Part shown: one piece after another, positions 16,822 through 30,000 of the stretch
How positions within the stretch are numbered: the first letter of the stretch is position 1
How the letters are laid out: the number at the start of each line of letters is the position of its first letter
Assembly: GCF_015832195.1 (NCBI RefSeq)
Contig: NC_052017.1
Coordinates: 78,121,801-78,185,800, forward strand
Direction: 5' to 3'
Source: Motacilla alba alba
Lineage: Eukaryota > Chordata > Aves > Passeriformes > Motacillidae
Length of the DNA: 64,000 nt
The notes under the pieces: model-generated
What the model was told of the DNA's origin: nothing
What the model saw: only the letters and a program-made list of their open reading frames with translations
The model's database searches: none
Position numbers and translations under genes: made by a program

Positions 16822-19800
16822 GTTTGGATAGGGCTCAGAAAAAGATACTGCCCTTGTGCCACTCATGAGGCCAGGCCAAGGGAGCAAACATCCCGTGGCT
16901 CAGAAGGCCGGAGCCCATTTGGAAACAGCCTTGAGAATTGCTGCCACACTGCTTCCTTTGGAGCAGACTGAGCAAGGCCAAACAGCACAAACAGAGTCAC
17001 ATGGTGGCCAGTTTGACATTTCTCAAATGAAGTTTTCTCTTTCAGGGATTTTGTAGGCTTTATTTCACTCTTCCTAAGAAAGAAAGGACCTGATCTGAAG
17101 CAGGGAAAAAGTAAGATATGCAGTGTGAGGGCAAATAGCATTATTGCTTCACCTTCTTAGCTTGTAGTCTTGAAATTCTCCCCGCCCTCACACCCATCAG
17201 CAGCCCCTCCTCTGACCTCCATCAGTAATGATGACAATTAGCTCTTCCATTAAATATATATACTGAAATATAATCCATTTTGTTCCCCCTAAATGAGTGC
17301 ACAGACCTCAGATAAGAAAGTGCCTGACTCCAGACAGAAACCCTCCCACTTGTGGATGGTTCTGCACAGCATTTACTTTTGTGTGCAAAAATCAGTGACA
17401 AAGTGGCGGAATGCAGCTCTGCTGGAGGTCTACGGCATCTGTGCTGCTGGGGGAAGACCTACTCTGTGCCAAGGAAAAGGCTTCTTACTACAGACAGGTA
17501 AAGTACTGACACTAACAGAGGCATGGCACTAAAGGAGCAGAAGCCTCACCATTGCTTGTAAACAACACTTCTGAATGAGGATGTGTCGGATGACCGCAGC
17601 AAACACTCTCCCAGTCCCTGCGACACGCATGGAGGCCCTCAGGGAGGAAAACCAAAGCCTGAGTTCTGCTTGACTAGCCAGGAGAAAGCTAAGCAGCAGT
17701 TATCAACTCTCTACACTGGCTGTTCTGCAGTTGCGAGAAATGGGCCTCCTTCCTCTAGGTGATGAAACTGTGGCTCATGAGCAGACATTTTCCTGGCAGC
17801 TGGAGCCAGTGCTCCCAAACTTACAGCCAGAGTGGATTGCTCTGAGCTGAGCCCACCTGCCATAGACAGGTGGTAAATTCCCACATGCTCTAGTGCAGCA
17901 TTTCTTTAAAGAACCAGGGGTTTTGGTGGCAAGCCCCACCAGTGAGAACAGTCCCAGCGGTGTAACAGGATGCCTTCCCAACTACAGATCTTACACCTTC
18001 TCTCCTAGCTCCTCAAAGGAAACTTCACACCATTATTTCCTTTGAATTTTCCAAGCTGTTGTTTTACATATTTCTGGGAAGGCAGACACACTAGAAAGAA
18101 CATTCATAGGATGGGGTGTTCGGGGATTATATTGATACCTGGACCTCATGCCTTACAAACAAGGTGATTGTTGAAGCCATCACAGATTTGGTTTAAACAT
18201 CCCTAAGCATTGCTCCAGTTCATTTTTCCTTTTCCTTTTTTTTTTAATAATGTTTTCAGCTACCTACTACCTTCTAGAATGCCCTATTTTGTATAATTCA
18301 AAAAGGTTTTATGTTTGCAACATATGTTTGATGAGACAAAATCCAGAACATCTGAGCAAAGGGAGCTCTAAAGAGGGCTCATCTGTAAATGAACACTGTG
18401 GAACCACTAGGTTGTCTAAAAGGAATATTAGATACTAAAAGCTAGTAAAAAAGAGTCATGTGCCATCCCCTGGGGTAATATCTGCAGGAGGCCAGTGATG
18501 CTCTGAGTGGGTGTTTGCTTGGGAGGATCTCAGGGGGCCTGAACAGAAGATGAGAGTCTGAGGCTCACAGGAGATAGCTTGTCCTGCCACTGTGCAAATG
18601 TTATTTAAACAAGGGAAATATACTGTGAACTCACTGAAATTTGGTGGGTTTCTTGCTGTTTTAGTTGTAAACCCTCCCTTTTCTCTATGTTTTTAACCCT
18701 ATTAGCCAAGCAGCTCAACAATGACCCCTGCAAAGAAATTTTTTTGGCACTTCTGTCTCCCTTTTGAATAGAAACTCAAAAGACATGCTCAGGTGAGGGA
18801 ACAGAAACTTCTCTAAAGTGCTGCTTGATGGCTTCCTGAAAGGAACACAATCCTCCAAAATGCCAAGTGTACTCATGATGCAGTTCACTGGCACAGAAGC
18901 TGAGTTTGGCAGCAGGAGATGAACCTGCCTAGGAGGGGCAAGAAGAAGGTCTCACCCAAGCTCTTACTTTCAGCTTAGCAGAACCACTCCTTGAGCAAAA
19001 CACCAGGTCTTCTGTATAAAACAAAGGCCAAAATGTTGTGCAATACTGAAAAAAAAATTCAAAGTAGAGAGCCTGGAAAGTATTTGAGTGAAATGGACAC
19101 ATTTTGCAGGTTTATGCCCCATCCTGTACATTCTCCTTGCTCAATGTAATTTATTATTTCTCTTACCCTTTATACAAAAGCAGAAAAAATTCTTATGATG
19201 CAGAAGATACTCAGAAGCAGCAATGACAACAGTAATAGTTCAGCAAGTAGTCTATCTCTAAATATATAGCCTATTCAGTTTTACACTGAGTATGTATTTC
19301 AGCTTGAAATAGTTTTTATCATCTCATTAACAGCAGTACAGGCAATAATATTCTGTTTTTCAAGGTATTTTAAATCTTTGTAAGTATCTCAGCTACAGCT
19401 GTTTTTTTTCCCCTTTATAATAAAGACAGTAAAAATAAATTATGCTTTGTGCACCTTCAACTGCAGTTGGAAACTAACAGGTTTCTACATCTTAAAAGTT
19501 ATTTGATTCACTCATGGACCATGTGAGAATCCAACCTCACTATTTCTCACTATACATTATTTTTGACACTATGAAGCCTCATTTTCGTGAAGCAGGAATA
19601 GGTTATCCCAGAACCACTGCTCAGGATCCACTGTCACAGAGTGATTCTGTCTGTGAAGACTCACATGCCTCAATACATCACATGAAAGTTTGGATGAAAA
19701 TATAGGCAAAACCAGATACTCAGCAGCCAAAGAGAGGGCTTGCTACGAATTTCAATTCCTACTTGCAGATTCTTGTTCTAGGTGTAAAACAGATGAACTA

Positions 19801-19983
19801 CTTGATATTCAAAAAGCTAAAAATGTAAAGGCATGAAAAATCTCAAGTTTCTTATCACTTCATTTCAGAGTGTTCCACATGTCTTCAAAATGTCTTTCAC
19901 CTACCTATGCACTAAGAACTTCAGCTTGTACATCCTGTCATGCAAGTCTCTAAGGCCGATGCTGCTGAACCGTGGTCTTTTGA

Positions 19984-20036
19984 GATCCCTGGGTCACAAG
20001 GCAAAGATCAGTAGATCACTGGATCACAGGGCAAAG
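19984..20036. repeat. Two-copy imperfect tandem repeat (30-bp period)
   Basis: GATCCCTGGGTCACAAGG and GATCACTGGATCACAGGG units at 19984-20006 and 20014-20036, each followed by CAAAG. Confidence 0.75.
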
Positions 20037-20040
20037 CATT

Positions 20041-20360
20041 TTGGCCACACCGTATGTCCTCAGCACGGTCGGTGTTTGTGCATCACCACCGCGCTCTGCA
20101 TTTGCGGCAGCACCACGGTGAAGTGACAAGCCAGCAGAAGCCTTGGCTGTGCTTCGGCAAGGAAGGCAAGGAAAGGCTGCGGGTGCCACCAGCTGGGCGG
20201 TGTGGGAGCCTGGGCTGTCCCCTGGCCGGCAGGGACACCTGGTGACAGACCGGGAGGGAAGGGTAGGCTCGCCCGGGACCCGGGTGAGAGGCTCCTGGGC
20301 TCCCCGGGGGCAGCTGCGGGCGAGAGGTGAACACCTCCAGCGAAAGGTCTGTGAAACGCC
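20041..20360. other. Orphan CpG-rich patch
   Basis: About 20 CpGs in 320 bp, GC-rich, with cccgggacccgggtg and ccccgggggcagctgcggg stretches. It lies between the convergent 3' ends of ANKH and OTULIN, where no protein-gene promoter is expected. Confidence 0.45.
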
Positions 20361-20439
20361 ATAAGACTGTTTCAGAAGGAGGGTACTTGTAATTATTGTG
20401 GCTGGGTTTTTTTTTTTTATTTTTCCTTCTCTCTTTTTT

Positions 20440-20485
20440 TAATCTAAGATGTATGAGGCACAAGGGCACCATACATCTTAGATTA
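20440..20485. repeat. Perfect 16-bp inverted repeat (hairpin)
   Basis: The left arm TAATCTAAGATGTATG (20440-20455) is the exact reverse complement of the right arm at 20470-20485, with a 14-nt loop. It sits about 80 bp after the CpG-rich patch. Confidence 0.9.
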
Positions 20486-23400
20486 CGTAACAAGGGCAGT
20501 GTCTGAATTCTGTCCCATCCCAGGAAGCCACAAGTGGTTGCAGAAGTATCTGATTCTAGAAAGGTAAGAGAGACGGGGAGGGAGGAAAGTACCTGCCGTG
20601 TTCAGCCTACATAAAAACATAATTTCAATAAAATGAAGGTTTGGAGTTTTTTTCAATTAAAAAAAAATATATTTTTCAGACTGAAAGCCTGACACTGAAG
20701 AGCACATGCAGAGGCCATCTTCTACAGCCCCTGCAGCACTGACTGCTGCAATGGCCCAAAGGAAATGTATCCTGTCAAAGACCTTGTAGGCAGGTGTCTA
20801 AAAACACCACCCCAAACCCCACAATTCCAAAAAGGAGCAAATTAGGGGACAGTTTGCCCAGAGGAGACAGCTGCTGATCACATTCAGTGTGCCTCTCTTT
20901 CCTCAGCATGCCAAAGTGTCCTTCTCCCAACAGCCCTGATAAACCAATCTTTAGTCAGTACTGACCAGTTCTTCAATGCTCAGTACATTTCAGGGTGTTT
21001 TTTTTTTCCATCCCAATGACTTACACTGGAGTTATGAATAGAGGTAAGAGAATTTCATCAACGCCCAGGCAGAAATGAGAGCCCTGGGGAAAGGGGACTA
21101 GAGAGATGCCTTCTTTGGGAGGCTTCTACCATGCTGAACTTCCTGCTTCACTTTCAGCTCTGGAAATAACAACATTTCTTTTCCATTTCTGAGGACCTGA
21201 AGTTCTCCTCAAGAAATTCATAAATGGACATATTCTTTGAATGTGTCTGGCTTGGAACACATTAGTTGATGTCATAGCACAAATATTCATTGCAGCCAGC
21301 TTGAGAACACGGCTCCTGTCATCTTTCAGCATTAAGCAAAAAAGGGAGCATTCATGAAGAACATTTGGCCACCTTCAGACAATCTTGGTCCTGTCCCGCC
21401 AGCTAACATAGTAGGAAAACAAATGGCAATTATGTCCAGAAGAAAACAAGATGCAGGAGCTGCACAACCAACACTATTTATATACCAGGGACACAAGATG
21501 ACAAGTTGAGCCCTGCACTCCATACACAGTGCAAGAGCTCCCTCTCCCCACTTCCTTCAACATCTACACAGTTCTCTGACCTCATCTGCCACCCAGGTGA
21601 GACACAAGTTCCCACACTGCTCTTCAGCCTCCTTCACTAGTTCTGGATGAGAGGGCTGGTGCTGTCACACAGAAATACACTTTGCAAGAGATGGCTGAGC
21701 CTCGGCTCAGCTGTCTGAATAAAGGCACAGTCCTGAACCAAACACACCAGGTCTTGGTGAGCTCCCACAGGACACCATCAGGCTTCTCTGAGCCTCACCC
21801 ACCCTGAGCTTGGATAGATTGCCTGCTGCAGCACCAGGCACACTTTATAACTTACTAGGAAACAGAATAAAGGCAAAATAAAAGCTTGGTGTAGACAGGA
21901 GAAGTTTTTAGCAAAAAACACATAAGACCTAAGGACCTTGTGCCCAGTCCCACCTTTCCAGTTCATTATTATGTGAATTGTGTGAATTATTCATAATTAT
22001 GTGAATTGTTTCCAGCCCTAATGGCTACAAACTCAGCCCCTAAAAAGCCTCTGCCTTAAGAGGTTTTTGTCATACATTCATAACCACTGCTCTACATGTG
22101 TGACAGTATCTTTTCAAAGAGGTGTTAAGTCTCAAGAATATATTACAATTCAATAATTTCAGTTAATTAAATTATAGTTAGAACTTTTCTATCAGAGTTA
22201 GGAGTTGTAAAAGTTAATTTCTTTTTCTTCCTCTTCAGCTTTTCTTGGATAACAGCAATTCAGGAAATTACTTGGTTTTGCTGCCTGTGTGCAAGCAGCC
22301 AATAATTACTTCTGTTACACGGGTTACTACACTTCACAGCTTTCATGAACAAACTAACTTCAATGAGGATTACAAAAATTGAAACATTAAAAACTTAAAG
22401 TATAGGCCATAAAACAAGAAACAAAATGCTGCCAGATGAATTTAAGTTTTTTATTCCCTTGTAGCTCCCAGAAATTTTCAGTAACAAACTAATTGATTTA
22501 GAAGGCAACGAAAACATGACAAATGTAACAGAGTACATGACAGGCCTTGCTAATGTGTTTAAAACACATTTTAGAACTTAATGAACACACGTTTTCATTG
22601 TGTATATTACCTTCCACAAAAATAGTTAACAAATTAATTTCAACTAGAACAGCAGAATTTTGCACACCACTTTCTCCAAAATATTCAAATGAAAAATTTT
22701 TATAATCTTACCCCATTTACATATGAAGGCCTTCTAAGTGACCTGTGTATGACCAGCATTTTGGTTAAATCAGCTTTCACTGTCTTGTTCCAAAAGTCAT
22801 CTCTAGGACATACTTCTATTCGCACCTAAAAGCTGAATGCTTCTTTATTTAATTATTTTTTAAAGATCTGTCAGCACTTCCAGCATCTGATACATTTTGT
22901 ATGCTTTCAGTTTTAAATCATAATGAATAACTAAGCAGAAAGAGAACCTTTGATATCTCCACTCTTGGGAGGAGTAAGCTGCACCAAAAGTTTATTTCCA
23001 TCTACTGAACTCCAGGTGGACAAATTAAAATCCTCATGTTCTCTAGAGCAGCTGCCTGAGAGGATTAACACTACAGGAACAATAACTTGAACAGACATGG
23101 AAGTTAACAGGCATGTGGCTACCTTCTATCAGCTGTCATAATTTAAGTGAGAATTCTGTGTAGTCTTTGACTTTGTGATGGACTATCAAACAACTTTTAT
23201 ACTCCCTTATCACATTTGCAACATTCCTCTCCATGGGTTGAAAGGGGAAGAGCAGCTCATTTTCAGTGTAACAGACAACTGGCTGCTAAATAAGAGACAC
23301 TTATGTAGGAAAAAACAACCCAAAGCATTAGAAAACTTAAGTAACATCTCTCTTATAGCATAGACCATGGCAGGCATTAAATTCCAACTGCAAAAGAATT

Positions 23401-23736
23401 GTATCACTTCCCGAGACCCCATTTTGTATAAATGGCTTCTAAGCACTATTACAAAGATCTGCCAAGACACTGGCACCTTACTTTCCCAGAAATTTCAATT
23501 GTCAATTCAATTCAATTATTCAAAATTCAATTATTTTGGGGAGCAAAAAGTTAGCTCATGTCTTACCACATAGCCTCACTAAAAGAAATAAAATTAATAA
23601 ATCTATCGTTTTGGCAATTCTATTCAGAGTAAGTCCTTCAAAAAAGAAGGACTGCAGAAGCTTCCATTTTTTTTTAATGGAGAACAAAGCCATGCTTGCC
23701 AAACCTTTACTATTTAGGATAGTACCTATTTGATAC

Positions 23737-23742
23737 TTTATT
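23737..23742 (-). terminator. OTULIN candidate polyadenylation signal
   Basis: AATAAA on the minus strand, 134 nt beyond the OTULIN stop. Further minus-strand AATAAA motifs occur near 22845 and 22450, so longer 3' ends are possible. Confidence 0.45.
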
Positions 23743-23875
23743 TCAGATGTCAACTTCCAAAACAGAGATTTCAAGTTTTTCATTTAATCACATGGATTTT
23801 GTCATTGTCCTGTATCAAAATAGCATGAGAAACCTCCAAAAGCAGCACAAGTTTGTCTGCCGAACAATCACTTGT

Positions 23876-24070
23876 TCACAGCATTGTCTCTTGGCACATT
23901 CTGACTGGAATATTATAATGTCTGTCATCTTCAGTTATGAGAGTCACCACAGGCCAGTCCTCCTCCGGGTCATTGGGATAGAGGGTGATGAACTCATCAG
24001 TGCTGTGCTTATAGAGTCGGTACACTTGGATGGTATACTGCAGGGCATAAGCAAGAAGAAACATCTCCAC
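23876..24070 (-). CDS. OTULIN: OTULIN terminal coding exon 8, catalytic His/Asn and PDZ ligand
   Basis: The acceptor is ttccaatgtag. Sixty-four codons run from [10 protein letters not shown] to the C-terminal ETML and a stop. His441 (codon 23920-23918) and Asn443 (23914-23912) in DDRHYNIP complete the triad. ETML fits the class I PDZ pattern (Thr at -2, Leu at 0). Confidence 0.96.
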   Translation of the reverse strand: MEMFLLAYALQYTIQVYRLYKHSTDEFITLYPNDPEEDWPVVTLITEDDRHYNIPVRMCQETML

Positions 24071-27000
24071 CTACATTGGAAAAAACAAGTATTTGCATAA
24101 AATTCAACATGCCTTCTACAAGATTTTCCTCATTAATATATTAAACTAATACCTATCAGATGTAATTTTTTAAAGACAAAAATTGTGAAGTGAGAAGTCC
24201 TATACATGAGCATCTCTCATTCAGTATCTCCATCTATGTATCTATGATACCATGCATTTACAAGAAAGTCATCAAATCCACAATGGCATAATAGTAAAAT
24301 AACCCTGAAGAAAAATTGCTTCAGACAGAGTGTCTTGCTGCTGCAAGCAGGTAGGAAAGACATTCTCTTGCATCAGTGTTCATCCTGTTAAGTCACTTAA
24401 AACCAGACAAGAGCAGGTTTCAGACAATGATCCTTTCACTCTTACAGGGTACTTTGAATTTTCAGTCAAATAAAAAGTAAACTGAAAGCCCTTATAAAGC
24501 CCATTGACAGGAGAAGAAATTCAGAAGAAGCAGCTGTGAAAAGCTTCTACTTCATCTACTACAGTGACAAGGATATCCTGCTCTAAATAACAATTTACAA
24601 AGAATCTTATTGAAATAAACAAATATAGTCAGCACAAAAAACTGGCAACATAACTTCTTGACATGTACTGAGCAGCAAAAAAGTCACCAATGAATCACCT
24701 ATTTTCACAGAAATAGCAAACTGCCTTATCTATACCGCAGTTGTCCGATCTTTAAGATAAGAAACAAAACCAAAACATAATACTTCCATGTTTCTAGTAT
24801 CTACAATTAGGTTGTGAACTTCATTGCAGTGTCCCGCTTGTAATGAATTCAACAGGATTTTTTTTAATGGATATTTCAAAAATCTTTCAGTCTATTCAGC
24901 TCATTAACTACTTCTCATTTTGGTTTGGGGCTTTTTGGTAATATACGTATCATTTATGCCATGTATAAAACAGTAACTTCCATTAGCTTATCAGAATTCA
25001 CCTGTGTATGTGCTAGACATGGTCTTCATAATTTGAGTATTAGCTTTTATCATGGTATTTTTTAAAAAGCTAACGACTAAGAGACCCATACAAGTGTTCT
25101 ATTAATAGCAAACCCTATTTCCAAAGAACACTACCTGCCAGCCACCAGACAAAGCGTGGTGTTTCAGAGGAAGGCCTTCACAGACTCTCACTGCAAGCAA
25201 GCAGTTCTAACATATTCTTCCCAACAAAAGACCAGATGCTTCAGTCAGCCCAACAAAAGCTGAGAAATTTCTTAAGCCACTTGAAACTGAAAACTCCAAA
25301 ACAGGAAAATAACACTCGAGGAACTTCTCCTTACTTGTTCAAGGCCTCCACTGTGACCAATATGATTCAAGTGATTATGCATTAACTGACAAGGGTTGCT
25401 GGATGTATCCCGTGCAAACAGGAGCCAGGAGAAGACAGGCACTCTCCTTCCACTTTTATCGGCATTGTATAATTCAATGGCAGTGTTAAGCATCAAAAAT
25501 TTCAGCGCTTCATAAAGACTATACTCCTCCTCTTCATTTTTAAACAATTTATCACAAGCTTCTTGTTTCTCAAGAGGACCCTTTACTTCACTTATATTCT
25601 TCCACTAAAAAAAAATAGCAAACAAACCATCAGACACAACACAAATCAACAGCCATCACACTGCAAGAGCTGCAACAAGCCACTTGTGAGTTGTCAGATT
25701 CTCAGCACAGGCATTCAGAATTTAACTTATGAAAGGCTTTGTGTCTTTTTAAAAACAATCAAGAGTATTTCCACAACTGCACCCCAATCAAGGTCAGGCT
25801 GACTTAGTCTGATTTTGTCTGATTTTGCTTAAATTGATCCATAAACTAAGCAAAAGGAAGGGATGCTAGAAATTGCTGCAAGGTGACAGAACAAATATTG
25901 TGGGACAATACACATTAAGGTAATAAATAACCTTTTTGTTTCCTGCACCATAGAGCCTACATACTTCATATTCTTTACATTTCTGTTACTCAAAATGCAT
26001 ATCTCATTCTAACCCTCTAACTGCTGAATGCAGTATTCCAAACACTCTTAAAAGCCTTCATAAACAGAATTTGCATTCACAGTAAGACAGGAACAACTGA
26101 ATAGTTTTTTAATAGGTTCCAGAGTTCCAAGAGAGAGAAAGCATGGGGCTAGGTAATATAGTATGAACACTTAAGGGCACAATCATGTTCCTATGACCTG
26201 AAATAAATGTATAAAAAATGGAACAAAAACTACTCCTTTGAAATTACTTCAGTGTTGTTGTGTTTTTCTTTCTTTAATCTCATCCAGACAGCAAAAGGAT
26301 TTGTCTGCAGTAAACATAGTTCCTTCAAATAAATACAAGAAATTATAGAGAGCAGAAAGCTACTCTATTATATTATTTTTTTCATCGAAATCTGTCTAAT
26401 TAATAGTTTTCTGCAGAGCTGCTTGCAAATTAATTCCAGCATCAGGCTACTGCAAGTAGTAAAAGACCAGACACCTCTCACATATCTAAACAGACATTCT
26501 TTACTTGACTTTTTTGCAGTATACATACAGAAAAGGGACTTTCACTACTGAAAGCATCCTTATGTTAAATTCTCTACATTCAAAAATCTTTTCCACTTTT
26601 CTTATTTGCAAGTGACCAAAGAATATACAAATACTTTTCCAACCTTTTGCCTTAGAAGTATTAAATACTCTTTTATTTCATCCTTTACTTCTCCCATCCT
26701 CTTGCCAGGTTTCTGCCTGAGCTGCCACTGCTTGATCCAGTCATACTTGCTCAGCAAGTTTTCAGGAAGCTGGAAGTTGAGAGAAGAAAAGGCAGCTTAA
26801 GCTAAAAGTCTGGAAAGGAAAAGCCACCAACCTGCATATTTTATTTTTTTTAACAGTTTTCACCTTAAAACAGTACTTCATATATCCTTCTGAACAGATA
26901 CCATAGTAAGATGACCATAACCAAGCACAAGTGGCTATTTACAATATTTGCTGGGTAACAGTAAGAATACTGGTCTATTACTATTTCCAGATCCAACACA

Positions 27001-30000
27001 TAAGCACTGAAAAAATATCCACCAAGTTACTCATGCCTTCTTTTTTGTTTGTTTTATTTTGTTTTGAGGTTTTTGGGGTTTTTTTAATTACACTCCACCA
27101 ACAGCAGATAGATGACAGTTTCTTTGTTTGAAAGTGTTCCTGAACCAACAGAAGAGAAAATTACACTCATCAGATCATCCTGAAGTCTTGGTGGACTGCA
27201 AACAACTTTGTCCAGAACACACCAAGAAAAATCTGTTTCCTTTTCAAGGAGCACAATCCATAGGACAGGTTTTTTATTAAAGAAGAAAACAACTTGGGAA
27301 TTTGCTGATGCATCAGATCGTGTTTTAGCCTCAGAACTGCCTCTTTTACTGCTCATGTACTACACTTGTTCAGTTCAGGGCTTTTACACCTCCCTTGAAG
27401 GACATCCTGGCAGTTGCATGTCCAGTTTTGTACCCACATCTATTAACCCATCTTACTGCTAAAACTAGAAGAGCAACTTCAGTCTTACAATGGAGTAAAT
27501 ACTTGGCTAGAGCAGCACTTAAGCCATCAGCCACCACCAGTCCATCTTCACTTTATTAGGACTCCAAACCAGTAACGTGTTCTCCTTAGTGGCAACCAAA
27601 TATGTGCTCAGAGAGGCACAGATCTTCTCCCACCCCAGCCTGGCATCCTGTGCACACAGAACTAAACAATCAAGAATTATATGCCAGTAACTTCTACAAC
27701 TACAAATGTGCATGTAATCACCATTTTAAATTAAAACAGAGAAAAAACCCCAAAAAATGTTATATTTGTACTGCCAGCCGTCAGTACACACATTTCTCTT
27801 ACGTGCCTTCTGCTTTGATGCATAACAATTTATCATTTCAGTCTGTTTTGTAGGTATATACACCCTTTCCAAAAAATGTTAATTATCATATGACATTTTC
27901 CTTTACAAATCAGTAGCAAAAAAAAAAAAAAGAGATGAACATCATTAAAAACTTCAAAGTACATAATTTTTAAAAAGTTTTCTCTTTAAAGGATCATTGG
28001 CAAACTATGTTCTTTAGTCTGATAAAATGGAAATGGTTGAGAGCCGTAAGAATGTGTTTTTTACGAAAAGGAAACCATTTTGCAATGCACTTGCTGTAAA
28101 AACACCTCACAGAACTATTTTCATAAGTAATTACAAAAACATAATCACAAGATGTTTACTTAAAAATTACAGTGGCTAGAATGAGAACTTTTCAGCTGTC
28201 CTCGAAAGCAGTGAAAAAAAGTAGTAAGGGCAGTGTGATTCTACTTGGACTGCTACCCTACACACAGAGTCTGCATCAGTCTGCATTCACCATTTACATT
28301 CCCAGCAGCACCCTGACGACTGGAACCTTACTCTTCTAAAGTAGCTCACTTCTGTATAGGCAGCTTCTCCCATGTTTTTTCCATGTTCACCAATACATTC
28401 AAATAGACTTTGTTGACACAAGAAAATTTCTGGAATATTCTTCTTCTACTTGTAGGGGAATACCTTGCTTTTCTCATACATCAGTGCTCCACTAAAACTG
28501 TTCTTCGTGTCACGTTAGAGTTGCTCTTATGCTTATTTTAAGCAACATTTAAGACACAGGTAATTACACACATTTTGCAAAGCCTAGAGCATCCAATTTG
28601 CTATTCCACTTTCTAGAGAAACCATATATGGCACACAAGAATAGATATTATAATTTTGAAAAGCTGGGGGTTTTTCAAATGTTAGAATAATTTGTCTGTA
28701 TTTTTTATTTTTGCTAGCTGTCTTGTGGGAAATATCTTTCTGCCACATTATAGGCAGTAAGAAGAAACCATGAAAGCAAGATTAAGACAGACAAGTGATA
28801 TTCCAGTAAGCACTACAGTAACATTTATATCCATTGTTAACTGGAAACCAAGGGCACCTGGACTCATTTCCAAGTTGAAAGAATCACTGTGCACAAAAAC
28901 CGATCTTGAACATTACAGCTTCTCAGTTCAGGGGATATTGACAAGTGAGCATATACATTATATGATAGAGAAATGAGATTATAAAATTATCAAACAGGTT
29001 AGACCCAATATTAGTCTCTTGTCAGATCAGTTTGACACGTACCATAGTAAAATCCTCACTCTGCAGCCACTTTGGTAACTGGGTCGCTTGGCTTAATGCC
29101 TGGAAGAGAGTTGCTCTGAAAGCACAATAGTTATCACCTCGTATTCTCCTTATAGATGCAAACTTCTGGGCAACTGCTTCATATCCCTAGAAAAACAAAA
29201 AATTCAATGAACATTAAATCATTAATAAAACATTTACGGTCACACACTCTTAACATAAGAGGTATTGGAATATTATCATCCAAATACTAATGCTATTTAA
29301 AAAAACAAAGCTTTATCCACTACCCTTTTTGAAAGTTCAAATGCTTTTAGATTACAAATTATAGTCTGAAAAAAACAACTTAGTTCTGCTGAAAAACAAA
29401 CAAGAAACGGAAGAAATCTAATAGATAACTGTTTGAGGTGTTTGTTTGATGACAGAACATAAACATCATTGAAATACTGGTAGCTAATTTACCTAGATTT
29501 CCAAAAAATATCCAACATACGCACACAAGACTACACATAATGCTTAAAAGAAATTTGAGCACTAGTGATGCTACTTATCCAAAACATGGCACATGTAGTT
29601 TGTTTGTGCCTCAAGGCAAGTTTGTGTTTACACTGAAATATCTCGACACTTGCCTCAGCACATTTGTTCCCTCCCTGCTGTTCCCACACTCACAGTTGTA
29701 GCAGAAGCCATGATGTTGAAATGCAGCTTTTGCAGCTCAGCTACCCTGGCAAGGGCACATGTCCTGTGTGTCCATACTTCTCACAGTAATCTCTCCAGGG
29801 AGGCATGGGGAGCTTTTGACTTTTGTAAGGTATCTTTATGTTTACTCATACATAGCACTAAATTTCTCAAGCAACAAAACAACTTTATCTTCTAACATTC
29901 TAGGTCAAGATTAATATTAAAAAATTAGTGCAAAAACTGGTAAAAATTTCAAGAAAAATTTTTAAAAACCCATGCAATTCACCACTTTCAGTTACCTGCC

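Larger units (their letters stand above)
6216..23736. other. ANKH-OTULIN convergent intergenic region and 3' UTRs
   Basis: About 17.5 kb between the proximal ANKH and OTULIN polyadenylation signals. It must contain the distal 3' UTRs of both genes, but their ends cannot be fixed from sequence. It holds TA and A/G tracts, a diverged CR1-like piece, two CpG-rich patches and a perfect hairpin, listed separately. Its open frames do not exceed about 150 codons and none resembles a known protein. Confidence 0.6.

Noticed and set aside
16593..16868. Open frames rich in Lys or Phe across the purine tract
   Set aside because: They are translations of a low-complexity A/G run.
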